DNA of 54,158 bases from Symsagittifera roscoffensis (Eukaryota > Xenacoelomorpha > Acoela > Convolutidae), in assembly GCF_963678635.1 (NCBI RefSeq), contig NC_087065.1:50046952-50101109 (forward strand). The letters are read 5' to 3'. Under the pieces are notes generated by a model. It was not told the DNA's origin. It made no database searches and worked only from the letters and a program-made list of their open reading frames with translations. Below, in pieces: positions 1-13,200 of the stretch (positions within the stretch are counted from its first letter, which is position 1; each line of letters starts with the position of its first letter). The position numbers and the translations under genes are program-made.

Positions 1-855
1 TGATTATAGTTTGGTGACCGCGTCTAACATCCTAACTCTAATTAAAAGTATGCATCTACTGTAATGATTTTTTCCAATATTATCACGCTTGCGATTAGCA
101 AGCGTAATCAAACTGGAATATAGACTTTTTTCGGGTTAAGAACATATTTAACAGAATCACTTGAATCAATTGGTATCTTGGTTCACAATGAATCTAATTT
201 CTAAGCGCCTGGTCTGGAGGTAACCAATACGCTTTATAGATTGCGGCGTATATTGTATCGGTTTATTGGCCTCATATTGCGCCTTTCGACAAGCAAAAAA
301 ATTTTATGTGTGCGTGTCTGTGTTTTGAGGTTGAGGGGGACTTAACATCTTCATAGTCTTAATATTTTTAAAAAAATATTTTTTTGGCTTTTTTATTTTC
401 TTTTTTTTGGGCTTAATAGGTTTCGGCCTATTCTATATCGGCTTAGAGTCCTCATGTTGTTTCTTTGACGAGCAAATGAAGTGTTTTGAGGTTGAGGTGG
501 ACGTATTAACTTTTCAGACGTCTGAAGTCTTGTTGATTTTTTTTCGGCTTAAAGGGTTTCTGACAAGGTATTTTCGGCTTTGTTAGCGCTAGTTACTCTA
601 TCTCCCGATACTTATTACACATTTATTGTCTTGTCATTTTTTTGTTTCAAAACTAGCCCTATTCATTTTAGTAGATCTAATTTTTTTGACCTGTTCGGTT
701 TTTTTTAGTATTTTTGTTTTGTATCGCAAGTTATGCGAAGCTCAGCTTCACCTCTGTGTGTCAAACTTCATGTTCATCATTCATTTTTGTCCCCATTACA
801 GTAGATGCCTAGTTTTGCTCGGAATCAGGTTGTTAGACGCGGCCAACAATTATTA
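1..855. mobile_element. TIR element in the CFAP44 intron, no coding capacity
   Basis: Positions about 5-36 (core CCGCGTCTAACA at 19-30) reappear in inverted orientation at about 823-855 (core TGTTAGACGCGG), with similar A/T-rich outer flanks. The interior is non-coding and A+T-rich, and carries the two hairpins of the hairpin-bounded family at 85-105 and 736-752. It is probably a MITE or a nested insertion; the true left end may lie before base 1. It ends about 100 bases before the exon at 953. Confidence 0.5.
85..755 (+). repeat. hairpin-bounded repeat, copy 1
   Basis: Left hairpin ACGCTTGC-gatta-GCAAGCGT at 85-105. Right hairpin at about 736-752 (GCGAAGC-TCA-GCTTCAC), followed by CTCTGTGTG. 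The interior is A+T-rich and non-coding, with a repeated segment (TGTTTTGAGGTTGAGG at about 320 and 482). Confidence 0.5.
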
Positions 856-952
856 AAAAATAATATATAAGCGTTTTTACCCTCATTTTTGTCCTGTCGT
901 ATACCTTGGTACTCTAGCTTTATTTGAACTGTCTTTGAATTTTGACATATAG

Positions 953-3209
953 GTAACATGTTGCTATGGGATGGTGGCCTTATCAAAGTCCAAATCGGGC
1001 GCAAAGGCAAGAAGCCCTGTCATTTGGGTCCAATACAGCAGTTCATTATGGACGAGGGGGAGCTGCTGACTGTGGGAATTGATGGCTATATACGCGTTTG
1101 GGACTTCGAGTCCATAGATCAAGCGGAAGCTACGGATGAAGGGGCTCTGTTTGAAATGGACTCAATGAATGAACTGCTAGTCAAAGATGAAAACAACAAT
1201 AAGGTCTGATCGTTTAAGTTGACTTCTTTTGACAAGGATAAAGATATTTGAACAAGTTAAGATACTTTTCGACGATGTATTATAAGAAGAGGAGATACTT
1301 GAGTTTAAAATTTAGTTGCTTTTATTTTCGGCTATTTGGTTTTCTATTGATTTAGGCGAAATCTAGAAAGTATGCTACTTGAGTTACTATCTTGCAAAAT
1401 GTCCGTTATATAACTTTTTTTTCCCATTTGGAACAGTCGTTTTTTTTTCAAGCCTACTAGAACGCACACGTCGAAAGCGTTTTATGAAATTGTGATCATT
1501 TTAGGCCATGTTGAAGTGGATGATCAAGGCGCTAGATGGAGACAGTCTCTGGTATGCACAGGATGCAGATGGGGGAATCTGGAAACTCGATCTCAGTTTC
1601 TCGCATACGGTTCGTTTCATGTCTTATAAAGCATCATCTATACTTTTGGCCCTTGATTCTTCCTTTGCGAAAATAAAAGATAATTTTTGCGCGACGCTTC
1701 AGCGAATTTTTTTTTCGAGACAGTATGACTCCCTTTGCTATCTTTCTGGTTTGTTTGAAGGTTTTTTTTCTGGTTTCCATTGTGGGTTCGTTTACTTTTT
1801 AAGTGCCTGCTGACTACGTAGCTTTTGTTTGCAGACGAAGCCACCCGAGAAGATGTTTTCGTTCCATGCCGGACCCATCAATGGCATGAGTTTCTCGCCC
1901 CTCACTGATTTGACAGTTACCACTGGAGCTGACAAGACTGTGAGAGTGTATGATTACGTCACCAAACACCAGCTATGTGTGCAAAAGTTCAGTGCAGCTG
2001 GCACATGTACCCAGTGGATGCCAACCAGTGTGAGTATCTTTATGGAAACTTTGTGGAACTTTGTGGAAACTTCAAAACGTCAATGAATTGTTTCATATTA
2101 ATTCCATCAGTCTGTTACGAGTACATCAAGATGCAACATAATAATATCATTTATCAATTTCTTTGATAATGTAACTTAAGGTTCTGTTGGAAATCTTATA
2201 TATGGCGATATCTTTCATATTAACTTTTTTTTTAATTCAGTTATGTTGCCTTGAAGTAACTGTGTCTTTTAAAATCTCTTTTTCTGTAGAATAGTTTTAT
2301 AGAGATGACGCCCTTAAATCTTAGCTGTTGGTTTTCAAGGTCGACCCAAAGGGCTCCACCATCGTATGTGGCTTCGGAGACGGAGTGCTGCGGGTGATGC
2401 GCGTCACTAAACGGGAGCTGGACATACACCGGAAGTCCCGCATGGGCTCTGCCAGTTTCACCCTCACCCAAGTGCTCAAACCACACAATGCTGACGTCAC
2501 TGCCATTCAGTTCAACCAGGACTACACTTACCTTGTCACAGGGGTCAGACTAGTTCAATCATATGTTTAATGGTTAACAGAAATTGTGGCATTTGCGACA
2601 AATCTACTGTATTGAATTTGATCGTCGGGCAATTAAAACTCTTTTTTAATGCTCTCCATAACTGAGTTTTAGCTGGAAAAAGTTATTTAATGCTATATAA
2701 TATATTTACTGAACGTTAATTTTCTGGTATTATTTTGGAAAAACACACAGATTACAATTGACAAAATTAAACGAAAAAAAAAAAAAAACACTGTCTGAAA
2801 TGTTTTCAGCTGGGCTTTTTCTGGTTTGATACAAAAATAGCGAACAATTTGAATTTAACACAGCGATTTATGTCAAACCTATAATTATCTTGCATGTTTT
2901 GATACGAAAAAATGGAAATCGTATGTATCTGTGATTTTTCAGAGTTCAGACAAGACCATTTTCTTCTTCTCTGTCGACCAAGACTTCAAACTAAACCCTA
3001 TTGGATACACTTCAATCCCTTGTGCAGTGCAACAACTGCAGCTTGCGACCCACTTAGCCGAAAACAAACTGCTGGTCATTGGAGATAACGGAAGAGCGAT
3101 GGACATGGCGCTTCCCGAGCCTGGGTCTGTGGACTCGTCTAAAACGTTCCAGATATCTGGACTAGCGTCGAGGGAGTTCCGCTTCAAGAGTATAAAGGAC
3201 CGCTTGAGG
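953..3209 (+). CDS. CFAP44: CFAP44 exons 1-5 of window: WD40 repeats
   Basis: Five exons (953-1203, 1505-1609, 1835-2029, 2340-2543, 2943-3209) encode WD40 blades. The first starts with two bases completing a codon (…GNMLLWDGG) and contains GYIRVWDFESID; the others give WYAQDADGGIWKLDL, KTVRVYDY, STIVCGFGDGVLRV and SSDKTIFFFSV. After the first partial codon every junction is phase 0. Donors vary in quality: gtctga at 1204 is weak and gtgagt at 2030 is strong. The exon at 2340 could start at 2325 using an upstream ttag, which is also open, but 2340 gives the better family fit (MPTS then VDPKG). This part is the beta-propeller domain that in CFAP44 precedes the coiled-coil half. Confidence 0.9.
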
Positions 3210-6200
3210 GTATGCTAATTACTGAGATTAAGAAAATTGCCGTCTCAAAACTGGTGGTCTATCTTTTGTCCCATTCCTGTTCAATGCCTGCAAAATGATT
3301 ATTTTGGGACATGTTTTTGCAAAATTTTTCAGAATGGAAAATGGCGAGCGAAAGAATTAAACAATTTTGTACTGATAATTCTGGATCAATATCCTGCTGT
3401 ATTTATTTGAAAATAATCAATAGCAGATTTGAGGCTCTTTCAGGGATTCGACTTCCTGATCAGTTGAAGGGTCCTTTGTTGGTATTATTTTCCGCCAAAC
3501 ATTTTTGGTCGACCAACCGGGCGCCCATATGAAGCTTGATCAAAACCTTCCAAAACAGCTCCCTTAAACTTTTTTGGCCAAAAACTTGCCTTCGGCTTAA
3601 AAAATTTGAAAACATATTGGTTTTTATAGTCTTTTGGGAGAGATCGGAGAAAATCAATTTAACCGATCTATAAAAAATTGATTTCGAGAAAATCCTTACT
3701 CTGCAAGAAAATCCTAATTCCGCGCCTGAAAATAAGTACGAAATGCTTCTACTTAACCCGTTCGAGTTTTACCTTTCAATGCTCTTGTTGCTGTTTTGCT
3801 CTATAAAATTGTTGTTAATAATCAAGCTAAGTAGCCTATTTTTTTTCCTCTTGAAAACAAAATTACAAGTTCATACAATTACTATTTACTTCAGAGAGAG
3901 GAGCGGCGTTTAATTCGAGAGAGGGAGCGAGACCTGAGACGGGAAAAAAGACGCAAAGACAGGCAGAAGAAGATAGATAGAGGCCTCATAGACCCAGAGA
4001 AGGAGCCAGAGGAGCCGGACTCGGAGGAGGAGCCGGATCCGGACGAGGGGGTCCCGCTCTACATCCCCGAGACATACCACATCAACACTGGCTTCTACTC
4101 CAGAGACGGCAACAAGTTCTGGCTATCTCTGGTAAATTGCAACCCAGTCAATGCCTTAGTTAATGGCCTATCCGTTTTAGATTTAAAGCTTTTACATTAA
4201 ACTGATATTGGTTTGGTAATTTAATGGAAAAATTTAATGCTCACAGAGGCCGAAAGAATTTTTTGTAAAGGTTAATTTAACGATTTAGTTATAATAATAA
4301 ATTTTTCTAAACGATATCTAGTTTATAAAATCAAATCTGCATCGCTTGGGTGAACATTTTAGGCCAGCGTGGCCGATTTACAGGGGTTTCAATTCAACTG
4401 TGACAAAATTTTTCGATTTCGAGCTGTAAGTAATAATTATTCAGGAAATGAGATTTATTATTAAAAGCACGATCTGAACTGCACTGCTGATTTGAATTAT
4501 CCGGACTAAAAAAAATCTGTGAAAACTAATAGTTTTTACACTATTTACACCTTATTTTTCGACCATTTGAAAAATGGCGAGCAACTTTGAGTTCGGGTGT
4601 GTTTTAGTTTTTTTCCACGCAAAATCCGATACCACAAATATTTATTGGAATGGTTCGAGTGATCATATTAAAAATTTTTGTATGGCAACTGACAGTGACT
4701 TGCTGAAAAACTTAATCCAGATAAATATTCTGCATCTTGCGGTTTTGAGTAATAAGCAATATTTGGCCGGTTAACATATCCATCGATGACTACAATATCT
4801 GTTTCCCTAGAAAATTTCACGTGGCCCCAAAGCATCACCCTTTTACGCCAAATTATGCTATTGGAGTGATATAATTGCGATGGTAGTTTAAAAAAAAACG
4901 TTTGCACCGACATATAATTCAATGATACGTTTGTCTGAAAACACAACATTTTCCAGAATACATTTTTTGGAAATTTTTAGTCCAAATTTTTGTGTTTTTT
5001 TTTTGTATTTATGTCCTAAGTTTTGGGTTTTTTTGGTGCTGATTCGGGATTCAAAATCTTTCTCGGCCAGAATTGATTTAATTTTGCTGACTGATACCTA
5101 CAGAGCTTGTTCAATTGTTTCGAAGCTCTTGAGACGTTGCAAAAGGAGTTTTTTTGCAACCATATATTATTATTTTTTTTTGGGCTTAACATTTTGTTCA
5201 CCTTTCAACTTACAGCTTTTTCCAAAAAGTCCCAAACTCTAGATTTGTGAATTTTGTTTTTTGATATTCTATATGAAAAACTCTCATTAGTTAAATTTAA
5301 CGATTTTTTACGGACTCCGGTCTCAAAAAAAAACATTAAAATAAATATTCAAAAATCGAATAGAAAACAAAAAAAAACTTTGCTTCTTCTTTTATGGCTT
5401 CATTTTCGCTGCGTAGATTTTCTATGTTTTGTAATTTGCACTTGAAAATTATAAACGAAGTTTTTTTCTTTTCTTTTTCTGTTTTTTTTTGAATATTTGT
5501 TTTAATGTTTGTTGAGTCTGTAAAAAACCGTAAAATTTTATTAATTAGAGTTCTTATCAAAAATATCAGATATATTTCAAGTTTGTTTTCACATTTTTGG
5601 TCCGGATAATTTAAATCACCTGTATGAGCTAATGAAGTTTTCCAGTTTAAAATAATTTTTATTTACCCTATGAGTATCAACAATTCCATGATTAAATTTT
5701 TTTTACAGTTTCCGATATGACACAAGGTGGCAAATATGTTATAATTGTTCGTTTATTATCTTAGAGTGGTTTCGACGCTGGCTTCCTCTATGAGTGTCAG
5801 TTTGCGGAGTCGGAGGCAGTGCGTCTGTCTGAGAGCTACGGGGAGCCCCTGAGGTGGATAGAAATCCCCGAGATGCAGGAGAAAGCTGTCAGCTGTCTAT
5901 CTCAATGGTTGGAATCTCTCAATGTCCTCATTTATCTCAAATACTTGACAATTTGAAAGTTGAGTAATTTTTTAGTACCATTGCAATCAATACCATCAAC
6001 TGATTGTAAATAATCGGAAAAAGTTTAATGCACGCTTTCTTGGCAAAAGTGGGAGCTTTCAAAAATAATGAATGTAAAATGAGGGCGACAAAAATAATGC
6101 TTTTTAACTCTCGTTCGAGTACTCTTTTAGGCATGCAGTTAGATACAAATAATTAATCATTCCTTTTCGTTTATTTTCTTTTCAAAAGAAATACAAGCCA

Positions 6201-7227
6201 TAATTTTTCTCAAAACTTTTTGAGCGGAGTCACCCAATCCTTGAATGAAAATCTGATTTAAGCAGTCTGGCCCAATTTAACTGCATATGCCTCTCTGTCT
6301 TCGTATTAATTGTTTTGGGACAGCTCTTGAACAATTTTTTGAAACCAGTAATTGCGCTTACATTTTGACCTAAGTTCTCAGTTTTTTGGTATGCAGTTTC
6401 CAATTTGGATGATTAACCTGGGAAATATTGACCGTTTAAGTGTCACTAAAAACACGGAGATGATTCTTCTCGGTCTCGAGGACGGCAAAATCCGAATACA
6501 GATCCCGAATGACGTCTCGGATCCGAACGAACCTATAGCATTCAATGATTTGGCCAAATTTTGGGTCCTCCCTATGCACGACACAGAGTCGGGATCGCTT
6601 TCAGTCGTGAAAACTTCAGCAAATGGAAAGTTTCTGGTGTCCGCCGGACGAGATGGAAACTTGTACGTTTTCACGTTTCTGCCTCCAGATGAGCTGGAAG
6701 AGGCGATGGCGCCTGCTATGCTTCCATCACCAAGAGTAAGAGATGTGCTTTTTGGGTCAAGCTTTTCGTTAGGGTCATGATGTTGTTTTTTAGTGAAATC
6801 TGTAGTTGTAATTGTAGTTTAAATTTTTTTTTATGGGTAACTGACTATTTTGAAAGGGTAACCGGCTTATCAGCTGTACAACTGGAAATAGTCAGCTCTA
6901 CAAAATCTGATCCTGCAGATATTGTGTAAAAGTAAAATGAAACTCGAAAAATAAGTAATCGGAGAAGCAACCGATCTAGTTGAACTGGCATGATTCCTTT
7001 CTTGCCTCCGGGAAAAAACCAAGGAAAATTTGTGGCTGAAATTATCTCGTAATTTTTACTATCTGGCTGTTTTTGGTCTCATGGAATGAAATTTCGATTC
7101 CCATATGTTTTTACATTCGAAGAATGCCTTAAACATATGAGATCTTGTATGGTCGGTCGGTTCATTGAATTATAATTGAAGTATAATTTATAGTATATTG
7201 GACGAGTTTCAGGCACAATGCTCTGTT

Positions 7228-7267
<40 letters not shown>

Positions 7268-10200
7268 GTGTGTGTGTGCGTATGTCTGTGTGTGTGTGTG
7301 TTTGGAGCCTTTCACTGATCAGGGGACGCCGCAAGGCGTCCTGTGAGCTGTACAAAGCGGTAGACTCTTTCCGGATTGGTCTGTAGGCAGGTGATATCGT
7401 CGTTTTTTCCTATCGTCTCCTTTCTTTCTTCGGACCAGGCTTTGCATCTTATCAAAAAGAGCTTGGAAGACTCTTCTTGTTCTCCGCAAGACTCGCATAA
7501 CGGATCATCTGTGTATCCGAACCGATTCTGAGTCTGACGGAGGAAAGTGGCTCTGTTGGCTCTCAGTTTGAACAGAATGACTTCCTGTTGTCTCGAGCGG
7601 TTCACAGAGCGTTCCAGCGGTTTGCCCCCTGAGGCTCGGCGGTGAGCTGAGGACTCGGGGGCGTTATCGTTGTAGTGTTGGAGCTGTCTGTCTTCGCGCT
7701 GTGCGACAAGGTGCTCAATGACGTCTCCTCCTTCTGGGATCTGTTCAAGACGTCTTCTGGCCACCGAGCGCCAGTCTTGTCGGAAGGACTGTTTTCCTAT
7801 TCATCGGGGTCTTGGTCTGGGTCCTGGTGTCGTCAGGTCGTGTAGGTGGTGTGCTTCTGGAAATCTTCTGTATCTGTCCCACAGCAGCACCGCACTATCT
7901 TCGATCTCCTGGTAAATTGGTCCGAAACGAGCGTCTGTCAGTAGCCGAGGCCGGAGTGCCTGTCGTAGTACCGGTGATAACTGTCCGACAGGTAGGCTTT
8001 GTCCGACAGGTAGGCGCGTCTGTCCGACAGGTAGGCTTTGATCCACCGAAGAGCGACCGGATGGAGCTTCCTCCTTGCAAGGTCGCGGAGTAGCCCGAAC
8101 TTCCAAACCCTGTCGAAAGCTGCTTTCAGATCGACGGCAACGACTACGGTTCTCTCACGTCTCTGGAGGCTGTCAAAAGAAAGCATTTTGGGTGATGTTG
8201 ACTATCACGTCCAGTGTCATCCGGCCCTTCTAGAAACCAGACTGCTTGGGCGGGATTGTTCCCACGTCCGCTACCCACTTCTTCGGGCGCCTCGTCACCA
8301 TGCTCTCCATCACCTTCGACACGCAGGCAAGCAAGGAGACCGGACGTTAGCTCTTGATCTGCGAGGTTGGCTTCCCGTTCTTCAGGATCGGCACGATGGC
8401 GGCATTGCGGCGAGAACCCTGGATGCGGCCTTGGGTCCAGCTCTTGTTGATGATGCTCAGGAGCTTTTGCAGGGCGGCCTTTGGGAGATTCTTGATCATC
8501 TCCTGCGAGATCTTGTCCTGACCTGCAGCGCTCTTCTTCATGCTGCGAACCACGGCTGTCAGTTCTTCCAGAGTGAAAGGACTGCCTGTTCCGTCTCCCG
8601 GGTCTGGATCTTCTTCCAGTCTCCTCCTCACTTCCAGGTACGCCTCTTTCTGCTTCTGTCTCTCCACCGGGACGCGGTTGACCTGAGCGTAGGTCGCCGC
8701 GGCAAGCTTCGCTTTCTGCTTGTGGGTTTTTGTACTTTGCTGCCCTATGACATGGCGGTTTCCGGCAGGGGCTGCTTTTTCCGGCCATCGAAGCCCTTCA
8801 ACGTCGACCATACCTTCGTGCTGGGCACTCTCGGGTCCAGGGTGCTAGCTTACTCCTTCCAGGCCTTGGACTTTCCGTCGCGGATCACTTCGTCTAGTTT
8901 CTTCTTCGCCGGGTCCCGCTGAGTCGCGGTCTCGTCTGACGGGTAGAGCTTCCACTGGTTGAACTTCTCACGGTAGCTGGACCTAGCCTGGTCGCAGTCT
9001 GCGTTCCACCACGGCTTCGGTGTTCGGTTGGTGCTGCATGTTGGGACTGAGGCTTTGGCAGCTCTAAGGATCAGCTCCGAGAACCTCTTGTACTCATGTT
9101 CTATCAAGCTGTCGCTGAACTCCCACTTCTCGAGCCCCTCGTTCATCTCACATTGGAAGAGAGTCCAGTCCGCCTTCTTCAGATTGAAGTTGCTGCTCTT
9201 CGTCTTCTCCTTGGTCTGTACTTTCTCCAGGTGCGTCACTAGGGGAAGATTATCTGACCCCATCGAGTCGTAGATCCTCCAGGTGGCGAGGTGGATCCGA
9301 CTGCTGTGCAGGATCGTCACGTCGGGCGTTGTTTTGGATTTCCCCCTGTAGCGCGTCGGCGAGCCGTCGTTCATGATGATCATCTGGTTTGCCGCCAGCC
9401 AGTCATCTAGTTTGTCTCCCAAGGTGTCTTGCTCCGTGTTGGGATCCCAGAGACCGTGTGCGTTCACGTCCGCACAGATGATCACGCTCTTGTTCAGGGG
9501 CCATACGTCCAGGTGTAGATCGGCATCACTCCCATCTGCTCCGCTCCTAGCTAGGGGACGGTAAATAGACCGCACCGGTAGTTTGCCTTGTGCAGTTTCG
9601 ACCTCCACACCCAAGGCTTTCAATGCCGCACAATCCTGGAAGGTGCAGAGGGTCCAGCCTGTTGCTCACTAAACCTGGTCTGCACATGATGGATGCGCCT
9701 CCCTGTGGCTGCTCGGTTTCCGAGAGGTGGATCTTCCTCTCCAGTCTTTCCACTGCCCAGCTGTTCACGTCCGGAGTAGGAGTCTTCTCGAGAAGCTTGG
9801 TTTCAACCAGGACCGCGATGTCTACTTTCTCCTCTTCTAGGAACTTGTTCAGACTCACGAACTTCGATCTCCACCCTTCGATGTTCAATTGCGCAACTCG
9901 AAGACCTTCTTTCTTGTCGCTGGAGAAGGCTGTTGAGTCTGCAGGATGGGTGCGAGTGCAGCAGGTTGTGATCTTCTGGTTTTTGCAACAGACGGTTTGC
10001 ACCCGCAGTGCCATCTGTACTTGGCTAGGTTTTTGATTTCCTCCACGGTCATCTGTAGGCATCTTCTGTGGTTCCATCTTCGACAGTCGACGCACCAGAT
10101 TGACCAGTCCTTGTCACTGGACTTCACTGGTTCTTCACAAGCACCGCATGGCCAGCGAGGGGGACCAGGATTGCTTTCAATATCGCCCGCCGCAAGGAGC

Positions 10201-13200
10201 AGGCGCCTCAGGTAAGCGGGGTTTCCTGTGCGCCTAGGCAACATCCCGGAAGGGTTTCGCATCTTGACAGCACACACTACTCTGTCGAATGGGGAATTTG
10301 AGATCCTCGTTTGATCTGCAGGAGCCGCTGCGTGAAGGCTTCCCATCTTGGCTCCCCTCTATTAAGTTGCATTGAATGTCTACCAATTTGACTGTGTCGT
10401 ATTACTGGAAAAACGGCGAAGCTGGGTTATTGGAACATGTTCTGACTGAAAAAAAAATTAATTCGTCGTTAGAACCTAAACCAAACTACACCGTCTGGCC
10501 AGTTTCAGCGTTTCTGGATGGTTGTATGCATTTTAAAATGTATGCATTTTAAAAAAGAATCAAACAGAACTGACCTCCAGATTAAGTTAAGACTTGTTTT
10601 CGGATCAATATCTGCTAAAGTGTATCAGAGCCAATCAATTGAAATGTGGGGTTTTATAATTGTACTTAAAGATGTAGTTTAATTTATTGACCCTCGCAAT
10701 AAGCAAGCGTGTTGCAACCGGGTACTAGACTTTATCCCCGTTAATAAATTTGTTCACAGAATAGTATTTTTTGAGCGTTTTGAAGTTCCTAATAGTAAAG
10801 ATATAGATATGCTATGTATCTATGCTATGACATGTTTTGCCTACCAAGGGCTTTTTCTTGCATTGGTAGATGCAAGATCTTGCTGTACGATTGTTTTTCA
10901 CTGAAAAAGTTTTGTTTTCTTTTCAGCTTATTAGGTATCGGCTTTAATTTGGTCGGTTTCTTAAGCTAATGTTTTATCTACAAGTTTCTAATCGTTTTTT
11001 TAAAAAATGGATTTAAGTCAATGGATTTAAGACAATGTAATTCTGAAAATGTTGAATCAACTTTCTGGCCCTCTTTCTATAAACTAAAAAAAAAAACACG
11101 AAAAAAATGTTCTTTTTTTTATTTTTTGTCTTTCCATTCCTTTCTATAAAGTTTTAATCGAAACGTTAGCAGCTTGCTGTTAGTATTGTAATTTTTGGTG
11201 AAATTAATTGAAGTCTTGGTTTAAACGCGATTTTCTTAGTATAATTTTCAATCAGTTTTTTAGTCACCCCAAATATTTTTATTGGCTCAAGTACCTTTTA
11301 GTCTATATTTTTTGGAATGCTTATCACTTTAAGCAGAAGTCTCGAATTTAGAAAGCTTTAAGTGCTATCAGATTGAACTTTTTCCCAAAATTTACTAATG
11401 TTACTTTGCTTTAAATTTTTCTGATTTATTAGTTTCAAATATCAAAATTAGTTGCTTTTCGCTCTTTGTTACTTATTGATTTCCTCTCGTTTCGTTAAAC
11501 AATTTTTGTCATTTGCTATGCCACTTTAAACAAAATATTATCATACAGGTTTTGGTTTTTATAGCCACCACGCGTTTCTGCTAATGAAAAAAAAAAGAAA
11601 AAACTTTTGGGGCTCTATTTTTCTTTTGGATAATTTTTCCTCTCAGTATGATTGGACTTGTCCTTGCAACTTGTCGTCCTAATCTCCATAATTTTTGCAT
11701 TAAATTGATTTGAATTATTGGCATCTCATTTTGTGAAAAAAAAATTCTCTCAATTTTTTTTCAAAAATCCCATCTTGTGTGACGTTTTTTTTATAAAAGT
11801 CGACGAACGTAGTTCAGACTCTGATATAGATCGCGATGATTTTTTTTCAGTCTTTAAATTTTTTCAGGCTCAAGTTTACTTTTTCGCTGTTTGACTTTTG
11901 ATTTATTTTGTTCAATTCAGTTGAATTCATTTCTTTTGTTAAAAGGAGGGCAAATTCCACTATCGAACAGCAAAAGTGTAAAGGTCACCAAAAACGTGAT
12001 TGACTTCTAGTTTCGAGAAAAGCGAGAGTTAATTTTAGCAGCTGAAATCACATTAAAGTTTTAGTACAATCAAAGGGACTCTGATTCGTCATGTCAAAAA
12101 ATTTCCTGACATTTGTTCTGAAAATCGAAAAAGTTCTCACGATGAGAAAATTTTCTGACTTTTTTGGTATCCAAATTTTGGTTGTACTGGCGGCTTGAAT
12201 ATGAATTTGGGGAGCAAAAAATCGCACCCGACGCTCTAGCTACTTCCCTTTAGTTCGTGAAGTGGCGGGAACAAAATCAAATTCAGTTTCGCTTGTTTAC
12301 TGTTATGAAAAAATTATCAATCCGAGCCTTGCATTCTCCTTTTTTTTTATGAAAAAAGGGATGCGAAGTTGAGCATCACTCAGTTTCATTGAAGATTAAA
12401 AAAATCACTATTTTGAAGGGGAAACGATCAGTTGTTTTATTTAACATATACCGTGAAAATGTGCTAATTGTTTGTATAAACTGGATTTACATCAATTTCG
12501 TCTATACAAGTCTTAAAATTGAATTTAGTTAGGTTGTAGTTTAGTTAGGTTATAATAAACGTTTATCATAAAGTTAGTAAGAAGCTTTAAACAAGTCAAA
12601 CACAGAGAGTTAGAAATAAAAAATTAATAAATATTGGCAGCCAGTATCACCATCTCCTTCGCCTTCGCCTGTAAGTCAGATTCTGAACATCTATCTGTCA
12701 TACTCTGCACTTTTCCACACCCCTATGCGACAAGCATCAGTTCTTTATTATTGTTCAATTCTTCAAGCATTGTTTTAGAAGGACTACGGCTAGGACTGAT
12801 TGCATTTTTGATTCGGTGATTAGGCAATGTCCAAGTTCGTGCACAATTGAATATTGCATAAATCAATTCTGAAAAAAAAACAGTTCTGGAGAAAAGGTAT
12901 TGCACTGTTTTAGCCAATAAAAAACAAACCTAACCATAACTCTCCAGGTTATATATACATAATAAATTTTGGTTGTCTGCTAATTTAACGTCCCGAATTA
13001 TTTAGGCGATTCTAGACGACACGGCTGGGAAGCTAGAAGACATCAAGGATCCAAAAGCGTATAGCATCGAGGACGCAAAGCAAAAAGCTGAACAAGATCG
13101 ACTGTTGAAATTAGCCGAAGAAAAGAAAACGGGACTGAAGAAGAAAATCCAGGAGATGAGACGGCAGTTCAAGAAACTCCTCCTGAAGAATGGCGAAATT

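Larger units (their letters stand above)
7232..10356 (-). mobile_element. non-LTR retrotransposon (APE-type, 2A/PHD leader), internally deleted
   Basis: Minus-strand element in the 6.3-kb CFAP44 intron. Domain order from its 5' end: ATG at 10344-10346, 2A-like motif (10161-10187), PHD-like finger, APE endonuclease, reverse transcriptase (VVVAVDLKAAFDRVW at about 8090-8150), thumb, and a C-terminal domain with CESCGEQEESSKLFLIRC, ending in TGA at 7312-7314. Only about 12 bases of 3' UTR follow, then a (CA)n-type tail (7228-7300). Putative target duplication: CTCTGTTAAGT at 7221-7231 and CTCTATTAAGT at 10357-10367. Frameshifts break it near 9900-9960, 9610-9625 and in the RT. The RT motifs containing PQG and the YADD box are missing. 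The family is probably in the CR1/jockey/ingi radiation; I cannot place the clade. Confidence 0.88.

Noticed and set aside
7198-7386. Open frame encoding alternating Cys-Val
   Set aside because: It is translation of the TG microsatellite.
8038-8922. 294-codon open frame on the + strand opposite the retrotransposon
   Set aside because: It is the antisense shadow of the G+C-rich reverse transcriptase and has no protein-like features of its own.
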